From JBGSTR01 sp963707135 (GTDB taxonomy: Bacteria; Pseudomonadota; Gammaproteobacteria; Chromatiales; Chromatiaceae): a DNA stretch of 64,000 nt. Position 1 is the first letter of the stretch, and each line of letters opens with the position of its first letter. Made by a program: the position numbers and the translations under genes. The notes beneath the pieces are model-generated. The model saw nothing but the letters and a program-made list of their open reading frames with translations, had not been told where the DNA came from and did no database searches. Location of the stretch: positions 1 to 64,000 of the forward strand of contig CAVPOY010000025.1 of assembly GCA_963707135.1 (NCBI GenBank). The letters run 5' to 3'. This document shows positions 1 through 9,657 of the stretch, one piece after another.

Positions 1-1
1 G

Positions 2-103
2 CTGAAGGAAGAGGATCTGGGACCCCTGGCCAGCTGGCATTCGGACACCGAGGATCTCGACATCTTCGACATCCTGGACGCCCAGGGCTGGGGACTGGTT
101 TGA
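2..103 (+). CDS. C-terminal end of an unidentified protein (cut by window edge)
   Basis: An open frame enters from the left edge and stops with TGA at 101-103, giving the last 33 residues of a protein, acidic and ending in AQGWGLV. The fragment is too short to assign to a family. It points towards the minus-strand flhC remnant, so the two genes are convergent. Confidence 0.5.
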   Translation: MKEEDLGPLASWHSDTEDLDIFDILDAQGWGLV

Positions 104-159
104 GGGGTGAAGAGGGTTGCTCGGGTCCGTTCGGTGGGCTGGCGCCCACGTCGACCCCG

Positions 160-750
160 CTAAGGGTCCTCCTCCGACGGCGTCAGCAGAATGGCCTGGT
201 CCCCGTCGCCTGGAGAATTCGCGACCCCGATGGGCAGGATAAGGCGGGGCTCGGCACGTCCGGCCCGCCGGGCGTGCAGGGCGCAGAACGGGCAGGTCGG
301 AGCCAGCCGACTTCCGCTGGAGACCAGATAGCGCACCTCGCAGCTCCGGCAGGAGCGCAGCTCCGCGGTGCCCACGCGCAGATCGCGGGCGATGACCCAG
401 GCGCCGTTGAAGTCGAGCCCTGCGCCTCCGGCATGCGCAGGAGCCGGTAGAGGTCATGGGCCGCCATGACGGCCCGGACGTCGAGCTGGCAGAGCATACC
501 GGCGCCGGCTCGGCGCTCGTAGAGGGCGGCGAACGGCCGGCATGGACCTGCTGGGTGCGCGTCTGGATCGCCGCACCCCCAGCGCGGGGATCTGCCCGCA
601 GGGGGCCGCGCGTCCGTGCAGCTCCCGGTGCAGGCGCCGCAGCCTCGGGCGCAAGACCCCCGTCTCGTGGTGCGCGATGGAGACCCGCGCCCGGCGGCGG
701 AGCAGCTCGGCGGCCAGCGCGAGGCGCTCGAGCTCGTCCAGCACGCTCAC
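160..750 (-). pseudogene. flhC: Flagellar master regulator FlhC, broken by several frameshifts
   Basis: FlhC is the zinc-binding partner of FlhD in the FlhD4C2 activator of class II flagellar genes. The FlhC pattern is spread over several minus-strand frames. The N-terminal helices (LDELERLALAAELL, then GRLRRLHREL-type sequence) run from a GTG start at 750. An IQTRTQQVHAG segment lies in another frame and FAALYERRAGAGMLCQ in a third. The C-terminal zinc motif, CRSCEVRYL then CPFCALH, lies in a fourth stretch ending at 160. At least three frameshifts are needed to join them. The start overlaps the flhD stop (GTGA), as expected for an flhDC operon. Identification rests on the motif order against E. 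coli FlhC. The gene cannot make a full product as written. Confidence 0.75.
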
Positions 751-1072
751 GGCTTCGCCTCGATGGCCGACGTGGCCACATGGGCCGGGCCGATCCACCG
801 CCCCTCGTCGCAGGCGGCAAGCACGCTCGCGGCCGCCTTCTTCGGCAGGCGCAGCGTGTGGACCACCACCGGGGAGCGCGCCAGCGCCGTGATCGCGCTC
901 ACGCTTGCGCCGGGCAGCCAAGAGGTCAGTGGCTCCTTGATCCCCAAGAGGATCGCCGCCTGGTGCGCGTCCTGCACCATCAGGCGCTGGGCGAACAACA
1001 GGTAGTTCAGGTTGAGCCGGAAGACTCCTCGTGCAGAGCAGCCATCCCGGCGTCTGGATGCGCGTCGCGCAT
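747..1072 (-). pseudogene. flhD: Flagellar master regulator FlhD, frameshifted near the N-terminus
   Basis: The stretch LNYLLFAQRLMVQDAHQAAILLGI matches the FlhD signature (YLLLAQRLIVQD, then a short helix and LGI), followed by a usual-length C-terminus ending at 747. The likely start is the ATG at 1070-1072 behind a purine-rich RBS (GAGCGAGGA). That frame (MRDAHPDAG...) must shift near 1018-1025 to join the FlhD core. FlhD forms the DNA-binding hetero-hexamer with FlhC, whose broken gene overlaps its stop codon. Decay of both genes implies loss of this route of flagellar control. Confidence 0.72.
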
Positions 1073-1350
1073 GATGTGTCCTCGCTCTCTTACTACTTGG
1101 TCATACGCTCGGAACGGATCCGGCCCAGGGACGTGACCAGGGCGCGCCAGCCGATGCCGGCCCGGTTGCCCTGGATCCCCGCGTAGCGGCTCCGACCCGA
1201 ATGGTCCGCGGGCAATCCGGCCCACACCCGCGCCAGGCGCGCGCGAAGCGCTCGTCGCTGAGAGTCTGTGAAGAAACCTCCCACGTCGCCGGAACCCCCC
1301 TGGCGAGGTAGAATGACCCCATCGAAGTGGCACCCGGCGACGACCCAACG

Positions 1351-2328
1351 ATGAGCGACGAACTGCAATCGAGGCTGTTCGAAGACGACCCGAACCTCCC
1401 CCAGGCACCCGCTGCGAGCAAAGCGCCGGGCGTCGCGCGGGTTCTGCTGCCCAACCGAACGCAGCTGGAGCTGCGTCCCTGCGACCTGGAGTCCCTGCTG
1501 CCTGACGGGCACCGTGCGCGTCTGGTGTGGGCGTGGGTCGAGCGGGCCGACTTGAGCTGCATGTATGCTGACATCCGCGCGTTGGAAGGTGGCAGCGGGC
1601 GCACCGCCATCGCCCCGGAAATCCTGTTCGCCCTGTGGCTGTACGCGACCCTCGACGGGGTGGGCAGCGCGCGGGCGATCGCCCGGCTGATCCAGGAGCA
1701 CGATGTCTACCGCTGGATCTGCGGCGGAGTGACGATCAACTACCACACTCTTTCGGACTTCCGCAGTGCCCACGAGGAGGCGCTCGATGCCCTGCTCAGC
1801 GAGAATGTTGCGCTGCTGCTGGCCGAAGGCGTGGTGACCCTCAAGCGCGTTGCCCAAGACGGTGCGCGGGTGCGCGCCAGTGCCGGGGCCGCCTCGTTCC
1901 GTCGCGGCGCCACGCTGCAAGAGTGCCTGGAGGAGGCGCGTACCCAGGTCGAGCGGCTCAAGCGCCAGGTCGAGGAGGACCCCGGCGCCGTCACCCGCCG
2001 CCAACAGGCTGCCCGCGAGCGCGCCGCCCGGGAGCGTGAGGAGCGCATCGAGCGGGCGCTGGAGCGCCTGCCCGAGATGGCCGAGATCAAGGCTAAACAA
2101 GGAAAATCGGGCGAGACGGCGCGGGCCTCCACCACCGATGCCGAGGCCACCGTCATGAAGATGGCCGACGGCGGCTTTCGGCCTGCCTACAACGCCCAGT
2201 TCGCCACCGACACCGCCAGCCAGGTGATCGTCGGTGTCGAAGCGGTCACGGTCGGTACCGACATGGCGCAGCTGACCCCCATGGTCGAGCAGGTCGGCGA
2301 GCGCTACGGCCGTGACCCCGACGAATAA
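1351..2328 (+). pseudogene. IS1182-family transposase, N-terminal two thirds (interrupted by IS1111-type element)
   Basis: The protein starts MSDELQSRLFEDD (ATG 1351; a GTG at 1327 is also in frame) and has the IS1182 N-terminal DUF772-like region (LESLLPDGHRARLVWAWVE), a YHTLSDFRS motif, a charged coiled-coil linker and the catalytic-domain beginning FRPAYNAQFATD. It runs into a stop at 2328 directly after YGRDPDE, where the next residues in the family should be the VDGGY motif. That motif reappears at about 3811. The gene was therefore intact until another insertion sequence landed in it. Confidence 0.85.
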
Positions 2329-2332
2329 TGGG

Positions 2333-3809
2333 ATGGTCCGCCCCGTTCCTCCAACGAGCCCGATGCGGGCACACTGCTCGGCTTCAGCAAAACAGAGTCG
2401 AGACCGAGGTAGCGGAGCGGACCAATGAAAGAGGTTAGCAAAGAGAGGCAGATCAGCGTTGTCGGCATCGATCTGGCCAAGTGCAGCTTCCACCTGTACG
2501 CCGTCGATGCCGGCGGGCAGCCGCTGTTGAGCAAGAAGCTCACGCGGGCACGGTTGGGCGCGTACGTAGCCAACTTGTCGCCCTGTACGGTCGCGATGGA
2601 GGCGTGCGGGAGCGCACACCACTGGGCACGGCAGTTCCGCTCCTATGGGCACGAGGTACGCCTGATCGCGCCGCAGTTCGTCAAGCCGTTCGTGAAGTCA
2701 AACAAGAATGACGCGGCCGATGCCGAGGCGATCTGCGAGGCCGCACAGCGCCCGAGCATGCGCTTCGTGGCGATCAAGACGCTCGAGCAGCAGGACATCC
2801 AGGCCATCCACCGTATGCGCAGTCTGGTCGTGGACCGGCGCACCGCACAGATCAACCAGATCCGCGGCTTGCTGTTGGAATACGGTATCGAGATCGCGCA
2901 AGGACGCCCGGCCGTACAGCGACGCCTGCCGGAGATCCTGGAGGATGCCGACAACGGCCTGAGCGCACGCTTTCGCGCCGAGCTGCACGGGCTCACCGAG
3001 GAGCTGCGTCACCTCAACGAACGCGTGGCCCACTATGACGCGCAGATCGAGGCGATCGCCCACGGCGACCGCCAGGCACGCGACCTGATGACGATCCCCG
3101 GCATCGGCCCCAAGGGTGCCACCGCCCTGCTCGCGGCGGTCGGCGAGGATGCGACCCTGTTCCAGCAATGGCCGCGGGCTCGCTGCCTGGATCGGACTGG
3201 TGCCGCGTCAGCATTCCACCGGCGGGCGCGATCGGCTGCTTGGCATCAGCAAGCGCGGCGATGTCTACCTGCGCAACCTGCTCATCCACGGCGCCCGCGC
3301 CGTCTTGCGCACGCTCGAGCACAAAGAGGACCGCACCAGTCGCTGGGCCAAGGCGCTGAAGGCGCGCCGCCACACCAACGTCGCCATCGTGGCCATGGCC
3401 AATAAGATGGCGCGGGTCGCCTATGCGGTGATGACCACGGGCAAGCCTTACGATCCCGCCATCGGGACCGTGGCGACGGACTGACCTGGCAGACAGGATC
3501 CGCGACCAGGCATTGAGCCGCCCACCAGGTCGCGGCCGGATCCCCCACTCACTGCGTACAGACCACAACCAGTTGCGAAGAGTGAACATCAAAGTGATGG
3601 CATGAAAGGCAAGTCCTGCATTCCCGAAAACCTGTTCAAGCCAACAGCCGACTTTGCCGAGACTGAACGAATGATGAGGACGGGGATGCTCGCGGATTCC
3701 ATCAGGGCACGAGGGCCGTTGACGGCACCTCACCACGATGCCGGATATATGACCGCAACTTCTCCTTCAGCCAAACAGCGATTTCCTCTTGCATCGCGGG
3801 GCGGACCAT
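2333..3809 (+). mobile_element. IS1111-type (IS110 family) insertion sequence nested in IS1182 transposase
   Basis: A 13-bp inverted repeat marks both ends: ATGGTCCGCCCCG at 2333-2345 and its exact reverse complement at 3797-3809. The IS1182 frame stops at the left end and resumes at the right end. Inverted repeats are typical of the IS1111 subgroup rather than classical IS110. The transposase occupies 2425-3484. About 310 bp of non-coding DNA lies between it and the right repeat, which is where IS1111 elements are reported to encode their guide (seek/bridge) RNA. The exact outermost bases are not resolved. Confidence 0.8.
2425..3484 (+). pseudogene. IS110/IS1111-family transposase, one frameshift
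   Basis: The DEDD-type N-terminal domain starts VVGIDLAKCSFHLYAVD and contains the SNKNDAADAEAI motif. The C-terminal Transposase_20 domain starts at IPGIGPKGATALLAAVG. The frame shifts by one base near 3165: the continuation NGRGLAAWIGLVPRQHSTGG, GISKRGD and the serine-region helices run in another frame to 3484. Read across the shift, the protein has the usual length of about 350 residues. As written, the first frame goes on into unrelated sequence to 3405. The element is probably inactive unless the extra base is a sequence error. Confidence 0.85.
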
Positions 3810-4208
3810 ATATGGCTGGTCGATGGCGGTTACCCTGCCCATGAGCAGATCGAGCACGCCGCCGAGCACACCGTCGTCTATGCCCCGGTGCCCAAATCGA
3901 AAGACCCCGACACCGATCCCCACGCCCGCAAGGAAGACGACAGCGACGCGGTCGGCGAGTGGCGCGAGCGCATGGGCAGCGATGCAGCCAAAGAGATCTA
4001 CAAAGAGCGGGCCGCCACGGCCGAATGCGTCAATGCCCTCGCCCGCGAGCGCGGCCTCACACGCCTGCGAGTGCGCACCACCGCCAAGGTGCGCTGCGTT
4101 CTGCTGCTCCATGCCCTCGCCCACAACCTCATGCGCACTCTCACTCTGGCCCCGCAGTTGCTCGGATACGGGAGAGGTACGTCCAACGAACCCGCGATGG
4201 CAACGTAA
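3805..4208 (+). pseudogene. IS1182-family transposase, C-terminal part (after the insertion)
   Basis: The reading frame resumes with HIWLVDGGYPAHEQIE, then VVYAPVPKSKDP, a serine-aspartate linker, WRERMG and the IS1182 signature YKERAATAECVNALARERGL, ending in the membrane-like VLLLHALAHNLMR helix. This is the expected continuation of the N-terminal part that stops at 2328. The two pieces flank the IS1111-type element and together would give one normal IS1182 transposase. Confidence 0.85.
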
Positions 4209-4363
4209 CCCATTGAATAACCACGGATCGGCTTCCGCCGCCCCTGATGCGGCCGAAAACATCCCCCGTCGCCCTCCCACCGCCGAGCTACGCGCCACCC
4301 GAGCGGCAAAACTGTCACGCGCATCGGATTCCACAATGCCTGACTCGCCGTGGTGCAACGGAA

Positions 4364-5094
4364 ATGAAATTCTTCACAGCCTCTGAGGTCGTCGCCACCT
4401 TGCTCGACGAGGGTGAATATCTGTGCTCGCAGCGCACGATGTACCGTGTGCTAGCCGCCAACCAGGCGGTACGAGAACGCCGCAACCAGCGTGAGCATCC
4501 CGCCTACACCAAGCCTGAGCTCGTCGCCAACGGGCCCAATCAGGTGTGGTCGTGGGACGTGACCAAGCTGCTCGGGCCCAAGAAGTTGACCTACTTCTAC
4601 CTCTACGTTCTGCTCGACATCAGCCGCTACGTCGTCGGCTGGATGGTCGCCGACCGGGAGAACTCGGCGCTGGCCGGGCGCCTCATCACCGAGACCACAA
4701 GCAAGACGTCAAGCCCCCGCTGCTGACCCTGCACTCCGACCGCGGGGCACCGATGACCAGCAAGTGCACGGCGCAGCTGCTCGCCGACCTCGGGGTGACA
4801 CGCTCGCTGAGCCGCCCCCAGGTGTCCGATGACAATCCCTTCTCCGAGGCGCAGTTCAAGACCCTGAAGTACCATTCCGGCTTTCCCAATGGCTTCCAGA
4901 ACATCGACGCGGCCATCACCTTCTGCCGCTCGTTCCCCTGGTACAACGCCGAGCATCGCCACGGCGGGATCGCCATGCTCACCCCGGACGATGTTCACCA
5001 CGGGCGCGCCCAAGCCGTGCTCACGCAGCGCAAGCGCACCCTCCAAGCAGCCTGGGCGGTTCAAGAAAGGTGCCGGTGGATCGTGGATTACTGA
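4364..5094 (+). pseudogene. IS3-family transposase OrfB, 5'-truncated and frameshifted
   Basis: The rve/DDE integrase core of IS3 OrfB is recognisable. It shows LLDEGEYLCSQRTMYRVL, the first Asp in VWSWDVTKLLG, YFYLYVLLDISRYVVGWM, the second Asp in LHSDRGAPMTSKCTA and the Glu in DNPFSEAQFKTLKYH. The frame shifts by one base near 4695, between TETTSK and PPLLTLHSDRG. The upstream OrfB helices and OrfA are absent. This is a relic adjoining the right side of the IS1182 element. Confidence 0.8.
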
Positions 5095-5206
5095 GAGGAA
5101 CAACAATAGATGACTTGGTGCTCGTCGTAGGTCCTGAGCCAAGGCGCCTGAACAGAAAAGTCGTATCCAACCCTTGACAGGTCAAAACAACGGTGTCCGG
5201 TCTCCC

Positions 5207-6517
5207 TCATAGGTAGGCCATCAACAGTGGCCGCAGCTCGCGCTCATAGAGCGCTGGCGAGGCCGGTTTGAGAAAACAGTGTTTGAAGAACCGCAGCACC
5301 TGGCGGCTGACCTTGGCGGTGTAGCGAAACAGGGGGACGGTCCAAGCGGGGCGATCGGTCCCGTCGGGCTGGTCCGGCTGCTGGGCTTCGCGGCGGGCCT
5401 GTCGGCGCAGCGCTTTGGTGTCGGTGAGCCCGTCCCCACCGAGGGTGGTGGCGAGCATCATCGCCACCAGGATGCCGGTCACGATGGCGAGGCGCACTTG
5501 GTTGTCGATGGCCACGGGGCTCTTGCCCCAGGCCTTGGCCTGGCTGAAGTCGTTCTTCCAGGTGTCGAAGCACTTCTCTTCCTCCCAGCGGCGGGAGTAC
5601 AGAAAGGCGATGACACCGGGTTGCAGATCGAACTCGTTGGTGAGGAACTCCACGACATGGCCGCGACGGGTGCGGTAGGTAATCAGGCGCCAGGGCTCCG
5701 AAGAGCTGGAGAGCATCACGCGCAGGTCGCGCTGTACACCGCAGTTGACGGGGTCGGCAGCGACGCTGAGCGCCTCCGTCGAGTCGATACGCAGGTTCGA
5801 CTTCATGCGGGTGATGATGGTGATCGCGCACGTGGCCTTCTTGGCATCCCAGAAGCGGGCGTCGATGAAGGCGCGATCGACCAGGAACAGGGTATGACGC
5901 TCGCGGGTGGCCGCCTGGGGGGATCGGTCGTAATCGCGCAGGATGGCCGTCTCGTGGCGACTGCGCGTCTCGACCTGGACATCTTCGGGGACCCCCAGGC
6001 GCAGGTTGTAGAAGCTGAGCAGCGCATGGCCCTTGGGATTGTCCTCTCCACCCTCCTTGGGTGTACGGCGGCGAAAATGCGCGCTCTCGCCCTGGTAGGT
6101 GCCGTCGATGGCCCGCACCGGGCGCGTGCCCAGGCCGGGGATGTCGGCCAAGCGATCGGGCAGCACGGCGGCGGCGTCCGCCACCAGGACCGGCAGCGTC
6201 TCCTCGAGCACGCCCAGGCGCGCTGCCGAGCACAGCGCATCCGACCAGGTGGAACGGGCCAGAGGCGCACGAGCGCCCGGCGCCGGATCCAGATGCAGCA
6301 ACGTCTGCACCTGCTCGCGCAGGGTGCCCATGCCCTGGAGATGGCGCAGCACCCCGAGGGCGATGAAATCGCTCATACTCAGGGTCCGCCCCAGCCCCTG
6401 GGCACTGCGCACCCGCGCGAGTATGCGCTCGACGGGAGAGAGCAGTTCGGCGAACACGGTCTTGTCGGTGAGGCGATGCATCAGGCTCACGAGTCGGTCG
6501 AATATCATTGGAGTCAT
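5207..6517 (-). CDS. IS4-family transposase, apparently intact
   Basis: This DDE transposase has about 436 residues, with a likely ATG at 6517 (MTPMIFDRLVSLMHRL). The first Asp lies in RAIDGTYQGES and the second in FLVDRAFIDARFW. The IS4 Y-x2-R-x3-E-x6-K signature is complete in YSRRWEEEKCFDTWK. There is no internal stop or frameshift, so it could be active. It faces away from the IS3 relic. I could not define clean terminal repeats; related CTTGACA strings occur outside both ends. Confidence 0.88.
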   Translation of the reverse strand: MTPMIFDRLVSLMHRLTDKTVFAELLSPVERILARVRSAQGLGRTLSMSDFIALGVLRHLQGMGTLREQVQTLLHLDPAPGARAPLARSTWSDALCSAARLGVLEETLPVLVADAAAVLPDRLADIPGLGTRPVRAIDGTYQGESAHFRRRTPKEGGEDNPKGHALLSFYNLRLGVPEDVQVETRSRHETAILRDYDRSPQAATRERHTLFLVDRAFIDARFWDAKKATCAITIITRMKSNLRIDSTEALSVAADPVNCGVQRDLRVMLSSSSEPWRLITYRTRRGHVVEFLTNEFDLQPGVIAFLYSRRWEEEKCFDTWKNDFSQAKAWGKSPVAIDNQVRLAIVTGILVAMMLATTLGGDGLTDTKALRRQARREAQQPDQPDGTDRPAWTVPLFRYTAKVSRQVLRFFKHCFLKPASPALYERELRPLLMAYL

Positions 6518-6680
6518 GCCTTGTGGTGGTTTTGCAACACACCAGCGCGACCCCATTGAAAGCCTCTTGTCAAGTCTTTTTGCTGATATTTCGAGTTTTT
6601 TTTAGCCCTGCCGGGCTGTCCACGCTCCTCGGCGAGGAATGGCGAAACGAGCAAAGAACTCCGCGGCGACGACTGTGGCC

Positions 6681-6899
6681 CTATGAGACGCTTAGGCAGC
6701 GCAATTCATGGCTACCTTGGCTTGGCCAACCGGACACCGTTGTCTCGCCCGCTGATCCGTTGAAGGCGAGCTGCACCGAGTCGGGAGGTAGCTTGGGGAT
6801 AAACGCTCCTTCCGGGATAGACTGATTCGGGTTGTGGAGGATCAATTCGAGCCATTGTGAATCATCAAGAGCCGAGAGTAGGTCGAATCCGTCTTTCAT
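6681..6899 (-). pseudogene. Stub of a SAM-dependent methyltransferase N-terminus
   Basis: From ATG 6899 the frame reads MKDGFDLLSALDD..., then LPPDSVQLAFNGSAGETT. This resembles the P-P-x-x-V-Q-x-x-F-x-G-x-S-G-E motif at the start of one family of class I methyltransferases found in mobile or polysaccharide-linked loci. After GET the sequence stops resembling that family, and the frame ends about 25 residues later at 6681. The catalytic Rossmann core is missing, so this is a truncated remnant. Assignment rests on one short motif. Confidence 0.4.
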
Positions 6900-7123
6900 A
6901 GAAACAATCCGTCTGTGTTCGTGCCGAAAACTGGGGCGGTGGTGGCAGGTTGGTGAGATACGCTTGTAAACCCGTCTCATCTGAGAGTTTCTCTCAGCAC
7001 CCTGGCGCAACTGGTTGAAGACGTTTTATCATCACGGGCATGGTCGACTACAGCCTTCCGGCCCAAGAAATCGCAAGCAAGCTGCGTGCGGCGCACCGCG
7101 GCACGAGGGACAGGAGGGAGGGA

Positions 7124-7158
7124 GGGATAGGGATAGGGATAGGGATAGGGATAGGATA
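7124..7158. repeat. Hexanucleotide tandem repeat (GGGATA)n
   Basis: Five head-to-tail copies of GGGATA run from 7124 to 7153, followed by a partial copy. Purine-rich GGGA repeats precede it. It lies in non-coding relic DNA between the methyltransferase stub and the IS91-type stub. In one minus-strand frame it would read as alternating Tyr-Pro, but no credible gene includes it. Confidence 0.9.
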
Positions 7159-7372
7159 GAAATCCAACCGCCCCTAAGGCTGATCTGAGTGGGACGCTAC
7201 CATCGAAGGCGCGTTCAGGCAAGGCCGCTTGGGAAGGCGCAAAGCGGGGAGGTAGGTAAGAATCGGCCGTCCCGACCTGCGGCAGGGTTACGGAGGGCGT
7301 TGAATTCCGCATTTGCGACAACGGGGGCACGCGGGTGTGCGTGTCGCGCACAAAACCGCCCGCCGGCGTGGA

Positions 7373-7710
7373 CTACCACTGCACCCGCTGATCGAGCTCG
7401 TACTCAGGTTCCGGCTGGGCGATCGCTTCCCAGTCCGGAAGCTGCACTTGCTCGTCGTCCCATGCTGGCGGTCCGCGTGCTGGGGCGATGGGCGGCGGCT
7501 CGGTCGGCTCGCCGATGTGGGCGAGAATGCGCCGCACCGGGGCAGCCTCGGTGATGAAGGCGACGATGCGCATGTCCGCACCGCAGTTCGGGCACGTCAA
7601 CGGCAGAGACTCGAACAGGTCGAACAGGCGCGCGAGCAGCATGGCCCACAGGTACCGCGCCGGTGAGCGAGACGCCTTCTCCTCGCCGGTCGGCGTCGAG
7701 GCGGCGTCAG
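7373..7710 (-). pseudogene. C-terminal stub of an IS91-family (Y2/HUH) transposase
   Basis: The minus-strand frame reads RYLWAMLLARLFDLFE, then LTCPNCGADMRIVAFITE, VRRILAHIGEPT and PPPIAPARGPPAW, ending DQRVQW. This is the conserved tail of IS91-type transposases, including the CPxC zinc pair and the RIL..IGEP..PP..ARGPP run. The catalytic N-terminal and HUH domains are absent upstream (beyond about 7710), where the group II intron begins shortly after. This is a non-functional remnant. Confidence 0.75.
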
Positions 7711-8302
7711 GCGTCGCCGCCTCTCCCCTGCCCTCCTTGTCGCGACCGCGCAGAGAGGGTCACGCGCAGAGAGGGTCACCATTTGTTGCGGCCTGGCAAG
7801 GCCGCGTTATCTTGCAGGTGCGAAGCCTGCCCAGGTAACCGCTAGCCACGGGCCTGGAATCGAGACTTGCAGTCGGGCCGGTAACGGGCCGATTGATGCG
7901 TAGTCAGGAGAGGAGGCGAGGTGCAAGGGTAACAGGTGATGCTGACCTTGAAGGTGTAGAGCTCCGAAAAGACCGACGTTGGGATCGGCCGATGGTTTAA
8001 ATGGGCCAGCAGGCAACAGCGCTGTGTGCGTTATGGCGAGTGCGCAGCGACGCCCCGGAGTCTCAGGCCGTGTCGAGCCTCACATCGAGATAGCGCGGTA
8101 ACCAGGGAGATCCGACAGTCGGCGCCGAAGGATCGGCGCACCCTCGGACAAGCGTAGAAAGCGAGGAAGAGGGCGGAGGCTGTCGGAAGTCGGAGCCACC
8201 CATAGGAGCGACGGATCTGCGGTAATGCGCAGGGAGCAAAGGGGTGGCGGTCTGGGATAACGAGTCGGGGCGACATGGCCCGACGCAGAGCGGACTCTGA
8301 CC

Positions 8303-9640
8303 ATGACAACACGACTGACTCGTTTCACACAGAAGGCGCGTGAGGAGCCGCGCGAGCGGTTCACCGCCCTGATGGGTCTGGTGTTCGACCCGGAAGGGCT
8401 CCACGCCAGCTTCGAGCGTCAGAACGGGAGGAAGGCGCCCGGAGTGGATGGGATACGCAAGGCAGACTATGCGGTGGGCCTGGATGATCGGATCGACGAT
8501 CTGTCCGGGCGCCTGCGGCGGATGGGCTATCGGCCCAACCCGTCGCGGCGGGCCTACATCCCCAAGGGGGGTGGACGCTACCGTCCGCTCGGCGTGCCCT
8601 GCTTTGAGGATCGCCTGGTCCAGGACCGGCTGAGCCTGGTCCTGCAAGCCATTTGGGAACCGGAGTTCCTGGATTGCTCCTATGGCTTTCGCCCGGGTCG
8701 CGGCGCACACGATGCGTTGCGGCGTGTCGCGGAGGTCATCACGCGGGAGCGCACCCAATGGGTGGTAGAGGCCGACATCAAAGGCTTCTTCGATCATGTG
8801 GGACATTCCCACATGGTTCGCTTCCTGGAGCATCGTATCGCCGACCCGAACTTTGTGCGGCTGATCCAGCGGTTTCTCAAGGCGGGGGTGATGGAAGATG
8901 GGGCGTTTCGCGCGAGTGATGAAGGTACCCCGCAAGGGGGCCTGGTCTCACCCGTGCTCAGCAACATCTACCTGCACTATGTGCTGGATCTGTGGTTCGA
9001 GAAGCGCTTCGCGAAGTCCTGTCAAGGCAAGGCGTTCCTGGTGCGCTTTGCTGATGATTTTGTGGCGTGCTTCGAGCGGGAAGCGGATGCCCGGCGGTTC
9101 CGTACTGGAGCTGACGGACCGGCTGTCGGCCTTCGACTTGGAAGTCGAGCCCAGCAAGACGGCGATGCTGCGCTTCGGAAGCGAGGCGCAGCGTGACTGT
9201 CATCAGGACGGGCTGTCCCGACCCAAGGTCTTCAACTTCTTGGGGTTCACGCACTTCGTCACGCGCAGTCGTAGCGGCCGCTTTGTGGTCGGGCGCCAGA
9301 CGGAGGGCAAGCGGTTTCGCGGCAAGCTCAAGGCGCTCAATGAGCGCCTGCGCGCACTGCGAGTCGCGGGGGGCAACGCCATGGTGGAGTTTGTCCGACA
9401 GCACCTGGAAGGCCATATCCAGTATTACGGGGTGAGCGGGAATACCGGCGGGTGACGAGCTACGTCTACTTCGCCAGCCGGCTCCTGTTCAAGTGGCTCA
9501 ATCGCCGCAGCCAGAGCCGTTCTCTCACCTGGGAGCGGTTCTGCGCGGTGATTGTTCGCCGCCTTCCCCGCGGGCGTATTCTGCACAACCTCTATCCCGT
9601 GCCGACGTGGAGGACCCAGACTGGGAGCCGGATGGTGTAA
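8303..9640 (+). pseudogene. ltrA: Group II intron reverse transcriptase/maturase, two frameshifts
   Basis: The RT palm and fingers are clear: GRKAPGVDGI, RRAYIPKGGGRYRPLGVPCFEDRLVQ, SYGFRPGRGAHDAL, EADIKGFFDHV, GTPQGGLVSPVLSNIYLH and the catalytic FADD in VRFADDFV. One base too many near 9100 shifts the frame to LELTDRLSAFDLEVEPSKT and FNFLGFTH. A second shift near 9450 moves it to YVYFASRLLFKWLNRRSQ, the maturase X region. The stop at 9640 lies inside domain V, which is common for these ORFs. Without the two shifts this is one RT of about 445 residues. Confidence 0.85.
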
Positions 9641-9657
9641 CACTCCAAGTCCGGTTC
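9625..9657 (+). ncRNA. Group II intron domain V
   Basis: The hairpin opens with GAGCCGGAT and closes with GTCCGGTTC. It has a TAAC-type tetraloop region and a two-base asymmetry on the 3' side, about 33 nt in all. This matches the conserved catalytic domain V of bacterial group II introns (GAGCCG...CGGTTC) and sits directly at the end of the maturase ORF, as expected. Confidence 0.8.

Larger units (their letters stand above)
7818..9657 (+). mobile_element. Group II intron with reverse-transcriptase ORF (5' end to domain V)
   Basis: A GTGCG 5' consensus at 7818 is followed by about 480 bp of structured leader (domains I-III region), the RT/maturase ORF (8303-9640) and a clear domain V at 9625-9657. 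The 3' end past domain VI cannot be fixed by eye; it should lie within about 100 bp after 9657. Immediately upstream of the 5' end is a strong GC-rich hairpin (GCGGCCT...AGGCCGC, about 7786-7803). Class C introns favour that context, which is suggestive only. Splicing is doubtful because the maturase is frameshifted. Confidence 0.7.

Noticed and set aside
1093..2652. 519-codon minus-strand frame across the IS1182 transposase
   Set aside because: Mostly antisense to a clear transposase. Its last 60 residues (1093-1270), upstream of flhD, might be a real gene end, but I recognise no family.
5279..6559. 426-codon plus-strand frame opposite the IS4 transposase
   Set aside because: The minus strand has the complete IS4 signature; the plus-strand frame has no recognisable motif.
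7124..7158. Possible CRISPR array
   Set aside because: The repeat unit is six bases with no spacers; it is a microsatellite.
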